From Lingula anatina (Eukaryota; Brachiopoda; Lingulata; Lingulida; Lingulidae): a stretch of 64,000 bases of DNA. Within the stretch, counting starts at the first letter, position 1. Every line of letters starts with the position of its first letter. Below, one piece after another: positions 30,701-45,000 of the stretch. The notes under the pieces are model-generated. The model saw only the letters and a list, made by a program, of their open reading frames with translations, was not told the origin of the DNA and did not search any database. The stretch is from positions 47,894 to 111,893 of the forward strand of contig NW_019775937.1 in the NCBI RefSeq assembly GCF_001039355.2, in the 5' to 3' direction. The translations under genes and the position numbers were made by a program.

Positions 30701-32428
30701 AAATTGCTAAAAATTTCCTTTAAATATTGACTTTAAAGTCACATTTTAAGTATAAATATCCACATAAGAGGCCTTCATCAAAGTAGCAATTACACCTAAT
30801 TAAAAGTCGTTGGCATGTGAATGGTCTCTGGATAAAAATTGACTTTCTCACAGAAGGTCACCCCCTGTGCGGAGCCCTGTTTATGACACACCTGGAAGGT
30901 AATGGGAAAGCCGTCCTCATCATAGAAAAGTCTGGCACAGTCAGCCGTAGAACACTTACAGGTTTCAAGAGGAGAGAGAGAGAAAACACGATACTTTTTA
31001 GGGCTTGAAGATAGAGGTGGAATGTAACACCCACAGCTTAAGGGTTTAGGGAAGGAAGACAAGACACATTTAAGAGTCAGATAGACAAAACAGGAGAGTA
31101 AAACACTGTCAAACTGTTGATGCCAGCTGCTGATAATGAGAATTGTTCCAAGGACACCATCTTGATATATACAGTTACCTTCATTGAGAGGAATGTTAAC
31201 CTAAGGTGACAGTTAAAAGGTAGATGATTGCACTGGCCACTTGAATACATCCACAGGGTCTGGACACTAGTTTTGGACAGTGTCCACTGGTCCTAGACAG
31301 TCTCCAGCAGACAATATAAAAGACATACTCACAGCCAGGTTGTGGAATTGAGGGCCTGCTGTAGGAAGTGTCCAGAAGAGATATGTGCAGTGTGGGATGT
31401 ATCTTTATTAACAGCCTTGAAAATTGGTGGTTTTGAAAAAATACATGGAAAATACAGGAATTCACTGATAAACTCATCTTCAAACCAGCGATTCAAGGAC
31501 GATTCCTTTAGTGTACAAAGTTGTTGTCATTTAAGTCTGCAGCACATCCAGGTGCTCACACAGTCTCCACTTGTGTGCGTGAGGAGCTGATGTCACGGAC
31601 AGAGGCTGTCCCAGCTGTCTGAGTGTCGTTAAGTGACTGTCCCCTCTCTCACCTGTACCACTACACCTGGTGTCATCAGCTGTGGCACGTGTCACAACCT
31701 GTGTGGTGCATGACAATCCACAGCCAAGCTCTCACCAGTGACTTCTTCATAGTAACACCAGCTGGAATTGAAGAAGAGTTTCGTTTTTTGTCTTTGACGA
31801 TTTTTCTCACTAGTTTTGTAGAAGACAGTTTGGAACATCTCTGCTTGTATTTTAGAGATAGTTTTTTTTTTTTTTTTTTGTTGGTGGAGAAACTACTTTT
31901 GTTCCAATCATCCTGGAAGAATTACAAAACAGATAGGATACAGTTGCTTCTTGAAAAATTCACATAGCATAATAACGGAAACACCAGATAGAACTAGATA
32001 GACTAGAAGAAAGAGGAGGTTTAGAGAATAACACCATTTCACCAGTTAATTAGAATTTGAAACACAATCAGGAGTTTCATTTGGAAACTTCAACCAACAG
32101 CGACTTTGTAATTGGAGAACAAAGAAAGAAAATGTTTGGTACTGGATGCAGCTAGAATTAATTTTACGGCTGAGAGCAAGCGTCACAGGGAACTAAATCT
32201 TGTGAAGTAGAAGAGCAATATTTTAGGACATTTTTGTCACAAGTGAGAGCAAGTAGACTTTGAACAGTGGATGATAAAAAAGCCAGTAGCTGACTTTACT
32301 GGGTGGCAGTTGCCTGTGTAAAAGGTCAGTTTATTTGACCTTCAAACTTGTCTAGTTCACTGATAATATCCAGAATTCATCCAGGACGAGACTCCTATCT
32401 TGAACTGAAGAGCACTCCTCCCTTCACT

Positions 32429-32467
<39 letters not shown>

Positions 32468-34185
32468 ATTTACCCAACAACCTGAAAACATCCTATTCCC
32501 TCCTCAAATATTTGAGATTTCTCAAGTTTCAGTTTTAACTAAAGGCGGCACTGGATACTGAGCGAAGAACTCTACAGTGTGATTTGCTGATGGATACAGG
32601 GTGTACTAATACCATCTGCAGATAAAGCTGTCAGGATCTACTTCATATTAGCTCAGATACAGAGTTCATAACATCATTTAGATAAGATTCCTCCACAGAG
32701 ACAGTTTGGGGATCAGAAGATTAACTCCTGTATTATCAGCTAGGAGAACTAAACTTGTAACATCACCAGTAAAGTTGTCCTAGTGGAGACATTTGAAATC
32801 TTCATATTTTTAGAGGGTAGTTTTATCGTCAAAAAGGAAAGGTAGAATGGAAACAACGGAGACTGTGAATACTACAACAGGGAGTGAAGGTAAGGTCATG
32901 AGTATCTGATATATTAGCCTGTTCTACAAGGTAAACATTTATACCATGTTTATATTGATACTGGGTTTCAAACTATAAGATTCTGGAGTTATGTTCTCAG
33001 ATGTAAAATTCCATAAGTTCTGTATTTATTCTAATCCAGTCAATATTGCAAACTGGAATTATAAGAAAGCAAGCATCAAAGTGTTTAACTCTTGTTTAGT
33101 GTGCTTTCATTCTCTCTCTCTCTCTGTCTCTCTCTCTCTCTCTCTCCGAATCTGACAGAAAGGTTACACTATATAGTCCATCATTGAATCAGCCATTATT
33201 ACAGCAGCATAGTTGATTAAGTAATGTATTTAAGGCAAGGCAAGTCGTCAATCCTTACGTTAAATATACTAAAGTGCTGGAACAACACCTGATTTAAGAC
33301 ACCCTAGCCATTGAAACTGAGGAGTAAACAAATACAGTTTACTCCGCTTAACAAATAAGGGCTAGATTTAATGGATGGAGAATGAGGTAAGGGGTACAGA
33401 GGTAGAAATAGAAAAGGGATTGAGATATTTGAACAAGATGACTTGTTATGCTGACAGAATTATGGCAGTGCTTAAAGCAACAAGCTGATGACAGCCCTTT
33501 TAAAGTACCTTTGAGTGAATTTTTTTTAAGATTGAGAAGTTTACTTCATTATATGTTTGGCATAATAAGAAGGAAGCTGCAAAATGTTTACCTTCAAATT
33601 TATAAAAAAGGGGATTTAGGTCAAGTGTATTTTCTGTTTGAAAACGAGAATTTCAAGATTCTGGAATTATGACTTGCACATTTTTCCTTTTCTTTGTTAC
33701 CCCCATCTAAAACTAGGAAGCTCTTTATGAATTTCTTCAATTACTCCATTAAATCTAATTCCATGTCAACATTATGTCTGTAACAAAGGCCAAGTTGCAC
33801 ATGATATATCAGTAACTGTCCAGATGTACAATAATCATGACTCTAGTCCTGACTCTAGTTCACCAGATTGCCCTTAATTTTATCCATAAATTGCTCCTTA
33901 TGATAGATGAGGTTAGAGATCAAAGACACAGATAATGAAAGGAGTCTGGTTCCACAACCCCTGGTTGCAATTTGGAGGTTATTGCAGGCACAATTTTCAA
34001 TTTTGATTTTCCGCTAATCTTTTTCACCTGGCCACTTAGAATGAGCATGTAATGAAACATGATGAGGAAGTCATGATACTAGGGTTCTGGTGGAGTGGAT
34101 TAAAGTAGTGTTAACTTGGGTAATGTGTAAATAGGCTCCTGGGAGAAGATATAGGAAATAATTAGTTTTTCAGATTGCAACTGAT

Positions 34186-34248
<63 letters not shown>

Positions 34249-37200
34249 CACACTTCATATACCTTTCCTTATAATTATTATATCATGTTTCTATTAGTCA
34301 TTGAAATTAAATGCCTTTGAAGCTTTTTCATCATCTCAATATCCCCATTATGTCAACCATTGGTATCAGATTCTCTATTCCCTTCATCATTAGAGCACAT
34401 TACAAACTCATCATTGGTTTCTTGTCCCCATCAAATGTCATTATCTCCCAGCTTTCATATAGTTCATAAAGGTGTGCTAGAGCACAAATAACCTTCAGTT
34501 CCATTATGTGGATTTAAGTTGCAGGTTTTGGTAGGGAGATTGCCATCTTTAATTTAGCCAGGCTAAGATAAGAGAACTGAATCATGACATTAGCTGAAAA
34601 CTAGTTGAAAGTTTGAAATATGCCCACTGTTTTTAATAAAGTTGATATGGATATGAGAAGCGTTGAAGTCAACATTTAATCTTCAACAATAACTGGCAGA
34701 GGTCATTTTACAGTGAGCATATATTTAAAGATACAGTTGAAGTTCTTAAACAAATTTATATTTATCTGCCTGTAGAACATGTCAAAAGTAATCATAACTG
34801 ATATGAAAATGTTGCGGATAAATGTATTTTTACAACAGACAATGAGATGTGGAAATATAATGGATATAAATCAGAGAAGACATGCAATATAATACAGCTT
34901 TGTCATATTGCACAGTAGAACTGCTATGCTGTTAGTTTTCATTGTACTTGAAGCTAGTTTTATTCCGTGAATTTTTTTTTGTCTATGGATTCAGCTGAAA
35001 AAGCATGAGCATTTAGCTTTTGGATTTTTTTTATTAGTATTTGATTTTTAAACATATTTGCAATGACTTCTTCCTCAAATCAGTATTTGTACAGTACATA
35101 TGACTGTTCAGAAAATATGCTTTCTTAAAAAATGTCAATATTTTACCATCATAGTCAAGGGCCAAAAACTCACTTGTGGTGAATTATAACAACCTGAAAT
35201 CAGACAGAAGAAATACAGGGCATGATTGATGGCCAATACAAGCAGTATATTTACTTTAATTTCATTAAAACTGCCAATTATTTTTATCATCATTCTAGTG
35301 CTCCCAGTGGGGGCAGTACCTGTCCCCTCCCCACATGAGTTATTGCTGTGAGACGGGGAGGGTCATGTGATCAGGAAACCCTCAGGGAGAATTGGGCTCA
35401 AAGAGAGGGGGCTCCAATGAAGCCATTGTGAATTTTCAAAAAGGCTTTATGATTCATGTATAATTTACCTGACTTGGGGTGGGTCTCTTTAGAAATAGGT
35501 GACCCTGTGGGAGTGGGGTTCTTTTCTGAAGCCGTAAATGGAAGAAAATGGGGATAATTTTGTGGAAATTATGTGTCATTGGTAGAAAATCTGTCTGCCA
35601 AGAAAGAAAGTGAAATGAGTTAATGTTGGAATGTAAGCATTATGTTTTTCTTTCAAGTAAAGTAATGGAATGAAGGGGGGTATTTTTGCAAAGTTCAGGG
35701 GCACAGAAATAGCCCTTAATTACTGTAATTAAATTTCCTACTTAATATATCTCATATCAGCACATTTTTAGATGAAAGTTTACTTCATATATTTGTGAAT
35801 AGCTGTGCTTTAAGCAATAAGTCACACTTTCCCCAGTACAGCCACTCCCTGTTGTACCCCTGTAAGGTCTTACCCCATCTCCTATCCACCACTATTATCT
35901 CCACCTCTCCTCTGAGTCATTATATTACTACCAAGAGAGGCAGAACTCACCGCACAACTCTCCATACCACCACACACTCACCGAGGAGATGTTTGTATTT
36001 TGAAAGCCCAGTGAATAGGAAGCCATTGTGCTGTGTGTTCGGGTGAGCGGGCTGTCATTGAAAGGGATTCAGCACCACACACAATAGAGGAGGCAACACA
36101 CTGATGGAGAGGTTGGGTGACACACTTTAAATAAGAGGTCTCGAGGTGCTCTATCACCGGTCAGTTAAGCCTGGACACTGTAGCGAGTGGACTTTATTAG
36201 ATAGAGTTGTTGTTAGTACAGCTTGACCCCGAGGGTAGGGCTCAGGATAGACGGTTGTTGTATGATATATATTTCCCACTGAGTGACACAGACAGGAGGC
36301 GTGTACGCTACAGAGACATAATATAGAAACAGATCTGGATGTATTTATATTGAAAGATAGTCACCAGTATTATATTATCAACATACAGCCAGGTGATAGA
36401 GCTTTGGATTATTTCTTTAACAGACCCCAGTGGACTGATTTATTCAGTGGGAATAGAAAGGATCCAAAAGTAAGTAATTTTACTATTTTTATGTGTTAAA
36501 TCACAACAGGGAAGTAGTAGCAGGCAGGTTTGAAGGTCTCTCTAGTCTCTATATATGTACAGTCAATTATTGCCAACATATGGAACATCACAAAAATGGA
36601 AAAGGTCAATCTGATTTTGTATCACAAAAATTATGAAGTTATTTATATTAGTACACTCTGAGATTATGATACTCAAAATTATTTAGTGTCTCATTGTCAG
36701 GAAATGTCAGGTATTTTTCTGTATAGACACACTTCCATATAAACCAATCAGTGGCATCATTAGCAGGTTTATCATCAGCAGATTAGTATATTATCAGTGG
36801 ATGTAGAGAGGATTTCATATCAGGAGCTGAATGTTACAAACTGACTACTGTGATAGGTTAAATCAACAGTAATCACTCACATCTTGCCCATGGGGTCTTA
36901 TAAAGGTAGTGTTACCTGTTACTTAGACATAAATTTAAATTAATGTATACCTGGCTAACATTGATGGGTTTTACATGACAAGCTAGGGATATTGGAGGAG
37001 AAAGCAAGCAAATGATAACGTAATCAAGTCTCTTTACGATCCTTAAGTTCTTCAGATGTTATATGATTTTTTTAAAACTTCTAAATTGACAAGCACAATG
37101 ACAGTATGTGAAAGCTGATAAATTTTTGAGTAAAGGACTCCATTTCAACTAAAAAGAGTACTTTAGAACACTCATACCCTGTTAAAGATGTACTAAATAT

Positions 37201-39120
37201 ACCACACGAACTCATCAGAAGCCAATCTCCCTCCCCAGCTAGAACAACATGGGTGCTAAATGTTTGCATACCTCTGTAGTCTGTTGGCCAGGAATGTTGT
37301 GGCTTGGCTGGAGAGCTGTTTGAACCCTGAGGATCACAGGTTGTTTCTTGGGTATTCCTTGATTGAACAGTATAGAAAACTAACCTACATGACAGGGTAC
37401 TTAATATATGATATATGCAAGCAGAAGCTTGTAGCTATTTTCCAGCTTTTTGTTTTAGCTGGTTACAAGAATTAGAGCAGGTGTTGTTTCTTGCAAAAAT
37501 TCTGAAAAATGTTTCTTGACAGTTAGCACCTTTTATGTTTTTGGCCCCAAGCATTGAATATTAGATTTGACGCATGTACTAAAATTCCCGACCCTTTGGT
37601 GCAATTTGCAAAATGGGACCTTGGTTTCCTTCCCAATTTTAAACAAGTTAAATACACAGGGAAATAATGTGAGAAACATAAAACACTTAAAAAAGCTAGA
37701 AAATTTTAGCTGGCTTCAACAAGTAAAATTGTATCCTCTATTTTAGGGTAAATTGAATAGCACTTATCTAATACTATATAGTTGTGTGTGTTTAAGTTGT
37801 TACCCTTGTATATATAGTAGTATATTGTAGACTTTAAAACATACCAGCATACACTTAGTAGTAACTGGTGCATTCGCTACAATGTAAAACCCACTGATTG
37901 AAATCAACGGACAGTGACGTTGAGCTTTGTGGTGGTGTTTCAGAACCCCTGAACCCATAAGAACAGAGTATTCTCAGGGAATTTGTATGTGAAAGAAAAG
38001 ATGTATTAGATGGTCTGTGTTGCCTCCATTGTGTGGTGTACTAGTGAATCTCTTGCTTTCAAAAAGAAGTGAACAGCTCATGTGATGAGATGGTCTATAC
38101 ATTGTATGTTCAATCTTGGATTAAACATCAGTGGAAGCATACTTAAATATTTTACATTCTGCAAACTCTGCGAAACTGGTGACATTTTGATTTTTCAACA
38201 TAAATACCTTTAACACCTGCTGCAAGTCAGTGATGAAACTGTTTCCTTAATCTTTCACCTTTGATTAACAAAACGTAGCTTGTTCCAATGATTAATTTAC
38301 AAATTGTACAGGTTTTCAAAGTTTGGTATTGCTCTCAACATGTGACATGGCATTTACTAAGATGTTTTAATGATGAGTTAGTTTTTCTAAAAGAGGACAA
38401 GGAGAAATTTGACTCATAGACAAGATAAAAAATAATTCATGGTAATGTCATATCAGAAGAAGGTCAGACAAAGGACTCCATTGGGCACATTTATACTTAG
38501 AAGAAGATGAAAAGAAATTTATTTAAAACCTCACACCCCTTCCTTTCTATATTTAATGTTAAAACCCTGAGTTGTTTGTGTTGAACAGTAACATGTAAGT
38601 TGAGGCAGCAGATGCTGTGTGACTGTTGCCAATGTTTAGTTTATATATACATAAGAGATCTGGCTAAGATCAGCTTGGAGAGATTGGGTAACTGTCTGTC
38701 TCTTCAAGTAATATAAACCTGCTGGGCAGACATGCAATAGTTAATAGAGTGGATATCCTCTTACACAGGTAGCTGCTTTGCTGATTTTATCTTCTTTTTG
38801 TGGGATTTTCTTAATATAATTGTTCCCAACATATCTGGGTTTCAAACATTTAAAATTGATGAAAATAAAACTTGCCAAATTTAAAAAATAAAGGAATGTG
38901 GAAATTATTGAAGGAAAATTGAGGTTAGCATATGTGGAATGAGCAGTATTGAGTCAGTAAGCTGAGTGTGAACAAAAATCTGGAGAGACAACATTTCAAA
39001 TAGTGCTGTAAAAAGAGCAAAAACAGAGTTCAAAGCATCATGATATTTGAACACAATTCCAAAGCCTCCAGGCAGAAAATTGAATCTAACTCAAGTGTAC
39101 AGTGTGTAACAGAGCTGAAC

Positions 39121-39159
<39 letters not shown>

Positions 39160-41971
39160 AGGGGGGGGGGGAGGACTGAGGGAGGTTAGAAAGAGGAAAG
39201 GGGGGGGGGGGGCTTAGGAGGATGGGTCCACTGATACCCCTCTATGTCACTACCATATTACCTAACATGTACCCTGAACATCACAGAGTGGTTTTGATCT
39301 CAAACCTCAATCTCAAGTATTTGTCTGATCTGCAGGGGGATGGACTTGATATGAAGTGCCAGGTGAGAACTCTTACCCAGACAATTACTGTATAGGCTCC
39401 CATACTGAATGTCTTGTGATTTTGGAGTCAACCATTCTTGTACCCTGTTCAGATGTTTTCAGGAGAATCAACTCTTGTGAGTTGTCTATACCCTGATTGC
39501 TTAAAAAATAATTTTTTGTATTGAATCAGTTGTCAGAGTGATAACTATATGTCTGTGTACAGCAGGTAAAGCCTGGCTATTAGTTTCCTTGAAATGAGAG
39601 TGTGGATTTAGTAGAGAAATCTTTGGCCGCATTCACATCGGAGTTGAGCCATGGCTCTACAAAGCCACGACCTAAATATGGCGGGCGTACATGAAAGGAA
39701 AACCGCCTAATCTTTTAATAGCATCCCCACCTCTCACACGCCTCCCCATGCTTCATCCCTGCAGGGGTACAGTCATTAAATCTCGGCTCCATTGGGACGA
39801 CACATGGGGAGGCGTGTGAGAGGCGGAGAGACTATTAAAAGATTAGGCGGTTTTCCGTTAGTGTACGTCCGCCATATTTAGGTCGTGGCTTTGTAGAGCC
39901 ATGGCTCAACTCACTATGAATGCGGCCTTTGTGAGGTGCAGGAATCCTATACTGACTGACCTCTCTATACCCAGGATGCTGGGGACAAAGAAAAACTTAT
40001 ACCATTGTATTCTGCAACTGAACTATTCAGTTGAAGTTTTTTTGTTTAATTTTTTTTTTTTACCTCAAATGACAGGTCATGTGGCACAAGTGCCTGTTGT
40101 GCTTGTCAAAAAGACAAAGGAAAATTTAAGTGATGATTTTATACTGTATACTATTTCCATATACTGCTTTTTTACATCACATTCTCAAGAAATCTTAATA
40201 ATGGCAATGTGATCAGATTGTTGATGCTTGAAGGAAAACCTTTTGTTCTTTTAAGCGAAATTTATTTAGTAAACCATTTGGTAATATCTTAAATTTTGAG
40301 AAAATGGTTTTTCAAGGAAAACAGTCCAGAGGTATCATAATAAGAAAATTAATTTATGTGTAAGACATCCTGCTACGAGATTCCTCCCCACACTGTGGTC
40401 ACACCTGTCTCCAAAGGCCAGGACGAGTCCCCAGCTCTAATTAGTTGGTATAACCAGCAGGGATTATATGTCACACACTGCTGGCCCTGTCTCGGTGTTG
40501 TGGTAGCCACCATTGTTGTACTTGTGTCCAACAGAGAGCGGTGGCACAACAATATTATGGACTTTCCCCATAACGCTGTCATATTTTATTACTACGCTTC
40601 TCCCCGACTGAGGGTCCTTGTACTGGAAGACTTGTTTAATTTTATTGAAATCAGCTGACTTAGTCTGTCCTGTTGTGATGATATTTCAAAATCTTTGTTC
40701 CCATTGTCATGGCGGATGGCATTGTCTCATTTGTTTCCATGCTAAAATGATTCTGTGGTCGTGTTGCTTTACAAAAAAAGTACAAAATTTCCTCAGAGGG
40801 AAAATGGCCAATTTAGTCAGCTAAGTGCACAGATGGTTAGATCTAAGCTTGTGTTTGTAGAAAACCTAGGGCTATAGTGTAAGGCCCTTGATATTTAGGT
40901 GGCTACGGATCTTGATATCTCCGGCTTTTCTTTAGATCTCTTAAGCACGTTGAGTGGCTTGTCTCCGTCTTTGTCCCATAAGACCTCAGGGTTCCCACTA
41001 AGAAGGAACAATGTCAACAAATATAGATACATTGTCAATATATGTAGATACAATGTCAATAAATGTATATACATTGTATCTAAGTACCACAGAGACCACA
41101 CACTTGTGGCTGTGGTCAGGATTTGTAAGAAAGAGTGTGTGAACCAGTCTGGGATTTTCCACCTGAACAAGGCTCTGTATTTACATAACAAACTAGTGTC
41201 TTGTATGTAAATTATCACCTTATTAAAATATCTCAAGTTCTCCCTGTCAGCTCAGGTGTCCTGTGGACTGGGGACACCCAGGGAGCAGGCATTGTTATCA
41301 CATGAGTAGAGGGAGAGGTAATTAAGCTACTTAAGAGGACATTGAAGTGAGTGTTGTAAGCAGTGGGAAGGGTGGTGGTCCCCATATTGTCAATATTGTG
41401 TTGAAGGGTCTGGATAGGCGAAGTAATATCCAGAAACTAGTATGTATATGTTATGAGTACTTATTATTTTATTTATGACTGTGCTTGGTGTTGATTTGTT
41501 GTGTTATGGTTTGTGTGATTCTAGTTATATTTAATCTTACTTCCTGTAACTAATCACAATCACTGCATTGATATTAAAGTTTGCCTGCTTTACTCTGACA
41601 TACTGAACAGTATAACACATGGTTGTCTCTACTGGGACACCAATGCTACTTTAATATTGCATTTTCTATGAATAAAAGGCAAATTTGGGACAACAATATT
41701 CAAGCAGCACTTTTCTTCCTTTATTTTATTCTACATCATTCAGATGTTATTTATTCATATTCAAATTAATAAAAGATATGAAAACTCAATGTAATTGTCT
41801 CTTCTTCTTCCAGTGGACACGACCAAGTCAGACATCCCCATAGAGGTGGTTGGGATCATAGCAGGAGTATGTGGAGGCGTCCTGTTAATTTTGGTCATCA
41901 TTCTGATCGTGTGTTGCTGCAGAAAGAAGAAGGCAGGAGGTGAGTAGCTTCATGTGAAAAAGAATTATATA

Positions 41972-42018
<47 letters not shown>

Positions 42019-45000
42019 GTGTAAAAATATTTTCTAGCTTGAAACAGGGGTAGAACATGAATCTCATCTTACTGATGAAACGACTGCACTTCCAGTCCAA
42101 CGTCTGAAATGTCATCCTGTGAAACAATGTGGCTATTTATTAGACATCTCTCTACATACAAGTACCATGTGAAACACAAGGCAGATGAAAGTCTGTAGTC
42201 TGGGATTAAATAATTGATCTGCATGTACCAGTGCTGTAGTGCATGTATTGTTTTAGAATTTGGCTTTGCACAGGACTATCTTTGAAAAACATGCATCTTA
42301 AAACATACACTAAATACTTTAGCTATCAGTTACACATTTATAAACCTTGAACACACACACTTTCTAAACAGTATACCACAGTTTATCTTTCTCAACCAGA
42401 CAACAAACTCAAGAAACACAAGCAATCAGCAGTGTAGTGAACATGTTACACTGTTGCTGAGCAACTGCACATCACCACGACAACAGGAAGAGGTTCTCAC
42501 AATCTACCTAGAGTAGGCTTAATTTGATATTAGTGATAGAAACCCTCAAGGCCTCTCAACAATATACAGGAGTGTGTCTCTTTGCTATTAGGGGCATCGC
42601 ATGTTACTGAAGACGTATATTCGTGTTCATTTCCGCACATGATATTTCTTTCCTCTTAGACAAAATTACCTAGGGATTTTTATGGCAGGTGTATTGATTA
42701 AATGTTTATTCTATCTGAATTTTCATTATGAGGGATAAGAGAAGAATTGCTTGCCTGTATCATTTTATAATGCAATGTTGAGAAAAAATATTAACTGATG
42801 AATTATGGTTGAAAGTTGTTTCTGTTTCTACCATTTGATCTTGTAGTTGGACAGCAATTTGAGTTATGAATTGACTCATTGCATTTCCATGAATATCAAT
42901 AATTATCAGGTAACAGTCAATCTTTATATCCAAGTATTTTTACACAGCATAACACTCTAATGTTTTGTTCACAGTTTATTGAGTCATTTGATCTTGATTA
43001 GAATATAACACAGTGTACATATTGTAAAGAAAAGTGACATTCAGAAAGTATGCTCAACATCACCACAGAGTCAACAGTCAGGCTGGATTAAATACAAAAC
43101 CAAACATTGATCAAATCATCTCATTAATTGTAAGGCGAAACCCTTTTAATCTCATGGAATAGTTCATGGTGAATAAAAAAGGACAGCCAATCACTGTACA
43201 ATGTCTGATTCACAGCTATCCTAACTGAAGCAAGATGTGAACAAGCTACACATTTCAGTTTGTAAATAGTCACAGGCTCAACGTACAAGTAAAATTTATT
43301 TTCAACATAGAAAAACCCCTATTTGAGACATTCCAGCCAAAACAATTTAGCTTATCTCAAAATATTTAGGCCTATTTTAAAAAAGAGTTATTTTCCCACT
43401 CCCATAGTTATTTGATTTTTGTGCCAAATGAAACCAGACAATTTTGGCTGCAACAATCATTTCACACATCGTACCTGTCACTTGAAATAAGTAGAAGTAT
43501 TCATCATTATATGTACAGGTGCTGTTTTAATCAAAATGTTAATGGCAAGTGATTGATCAGAAGCCGACTGCTATTTCACACAAGGTTGCTGGAGTGATAC
43601 ACTTGTAATCAGACATAAACTTTATCCACAGAACATGGAATTCCACGTTTTTTAACTCAATTCTAAGGTGCCCCCCCCCCTCCTCCTCCAGCAGGTTAGG
43701 TGTTGATAAATGTTCAGAGTTTTTGTTTTTTTTTAAACCTGGGCTCATGTCTGTGTAATTGTACAATATGTGTACTTTGTACTATGAGCTTTTTCCAGTC
43801 TAAATAACACAAAGCAGTTTATCTGAGAATGAAATATAGGACACATATTTGAATTTGAAGAAAAAATTCGCCTGTATAGATACACAAAAACACAGCAGCG
43901 TGTAGTGTGTCATATTAAAACAAAATCCACATGATCTACAATAATGTCTTGAGAAGGTTGTAACCCATGTGATTATGCTCTGATGATTTTTCCCTCAAAT
44001 TATCTCAAGTTATCTGTGCACTTAGATAAATTTTAAGGCATTTCTTTAGGTCACAGATCTTTCATGCCTATGCCATTTAAAAAATTGACAAGATGAAACT
44101 ACCTTTCCTTCATAGCTATTATATTATCTGTCTCCAAAAGGAAGGTTAGGGATGATGTAGAAAAGATAGTGTACCGCCAAGGGCAACATGTTTTCTGATA
44201 TAATTACACAGAGAGATGGTGGTGTGCAGCCACTTTGACTGAGTTTTATTTTCATGCCAACACTGAACTCTAAAAATTAGATGCAACTATCTGTCACACC
44301 CGAAGGGCAAGAAAAAACTTCAAAAGATCCTTTCCATACATTCACCCTGAATTAGCTCGCGCACCAGTAATTTTAGTGCACATGTTGTATTAAAACAAGG
44401 TTCGTTTTCTGTGTCTGTACCTGAATTAGATCTTTCCCCTATAATTATGATAAAACCTGTTTTGGATATAAGCTCAGGTGAAAAAGTAAAGGAAATACCA
44501 GCACAATCATGTAGAAACACTTTCCAATTAACTTATGTTTACTCTTCAACAAACAAAGGTAATGGCTGTCGTGATGTAGAGACACCTGGATAAACACCTG
44601 TGAAAGTTAATGTGGTGGGGGTTCAACAATGGAATACAATAGAAAGGTGTGACAAGATTGAACCCTGATTCCCTCAACACATACCAAGTCATTTCCAAAA
44701 TATGTCATTATAATATGTTAATTACCGTGGCACAGATTCAGTTATTTAAACAAAATAAATGGCTTAAAAGCATTTTGTTGAACACAAAATCAAGACAAAC
44801 TTGTTGAAAACCATGGGACAGGAAGTGCTAGTAGTAGAGGTCACTGAAACCAGAATGGCATTATTTAATGACTTACAGAAATAATAAAAATATAAAAAGA
44901 ATATGAATGAAGCAGGCGTCTTGGTTGACAAACTGTGATTAGTCACACTGATATCACTGGCAATATGTCATGTATAAATACCGATTGTGACAACAATGGA

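Larger units (their letters stand above)
32890..41813 (+). other. Intron before the TM exon, second part
   Basis: Contains CT repeats (33111-33147, 34188-34245), a GA repeat and two G runs (39123-39212), a palindromic MITE (39625-39927) and a 21-bp tandem repeat (41010-41072). No conserved exon is visible. A possible untranslated exon near 36.05-36.47 kb and an open frame at 40356-40658 are discussed among the findings. Confidence 0.6.

Noticed and set aside
30796-31062. Overlapping frames on both strands near 31 kb
   Set aside because: Neither has recognisable domains; they overlap each other and fit less AT-rich intronic DNA.
42060-42120. CTGATGA and GAAA arrangement suggesting a hammerhead ribozyme
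   Set aside because: A five-pair helix can be drawn but the spacing to the core residues is wrong and stems I and III are not formed.
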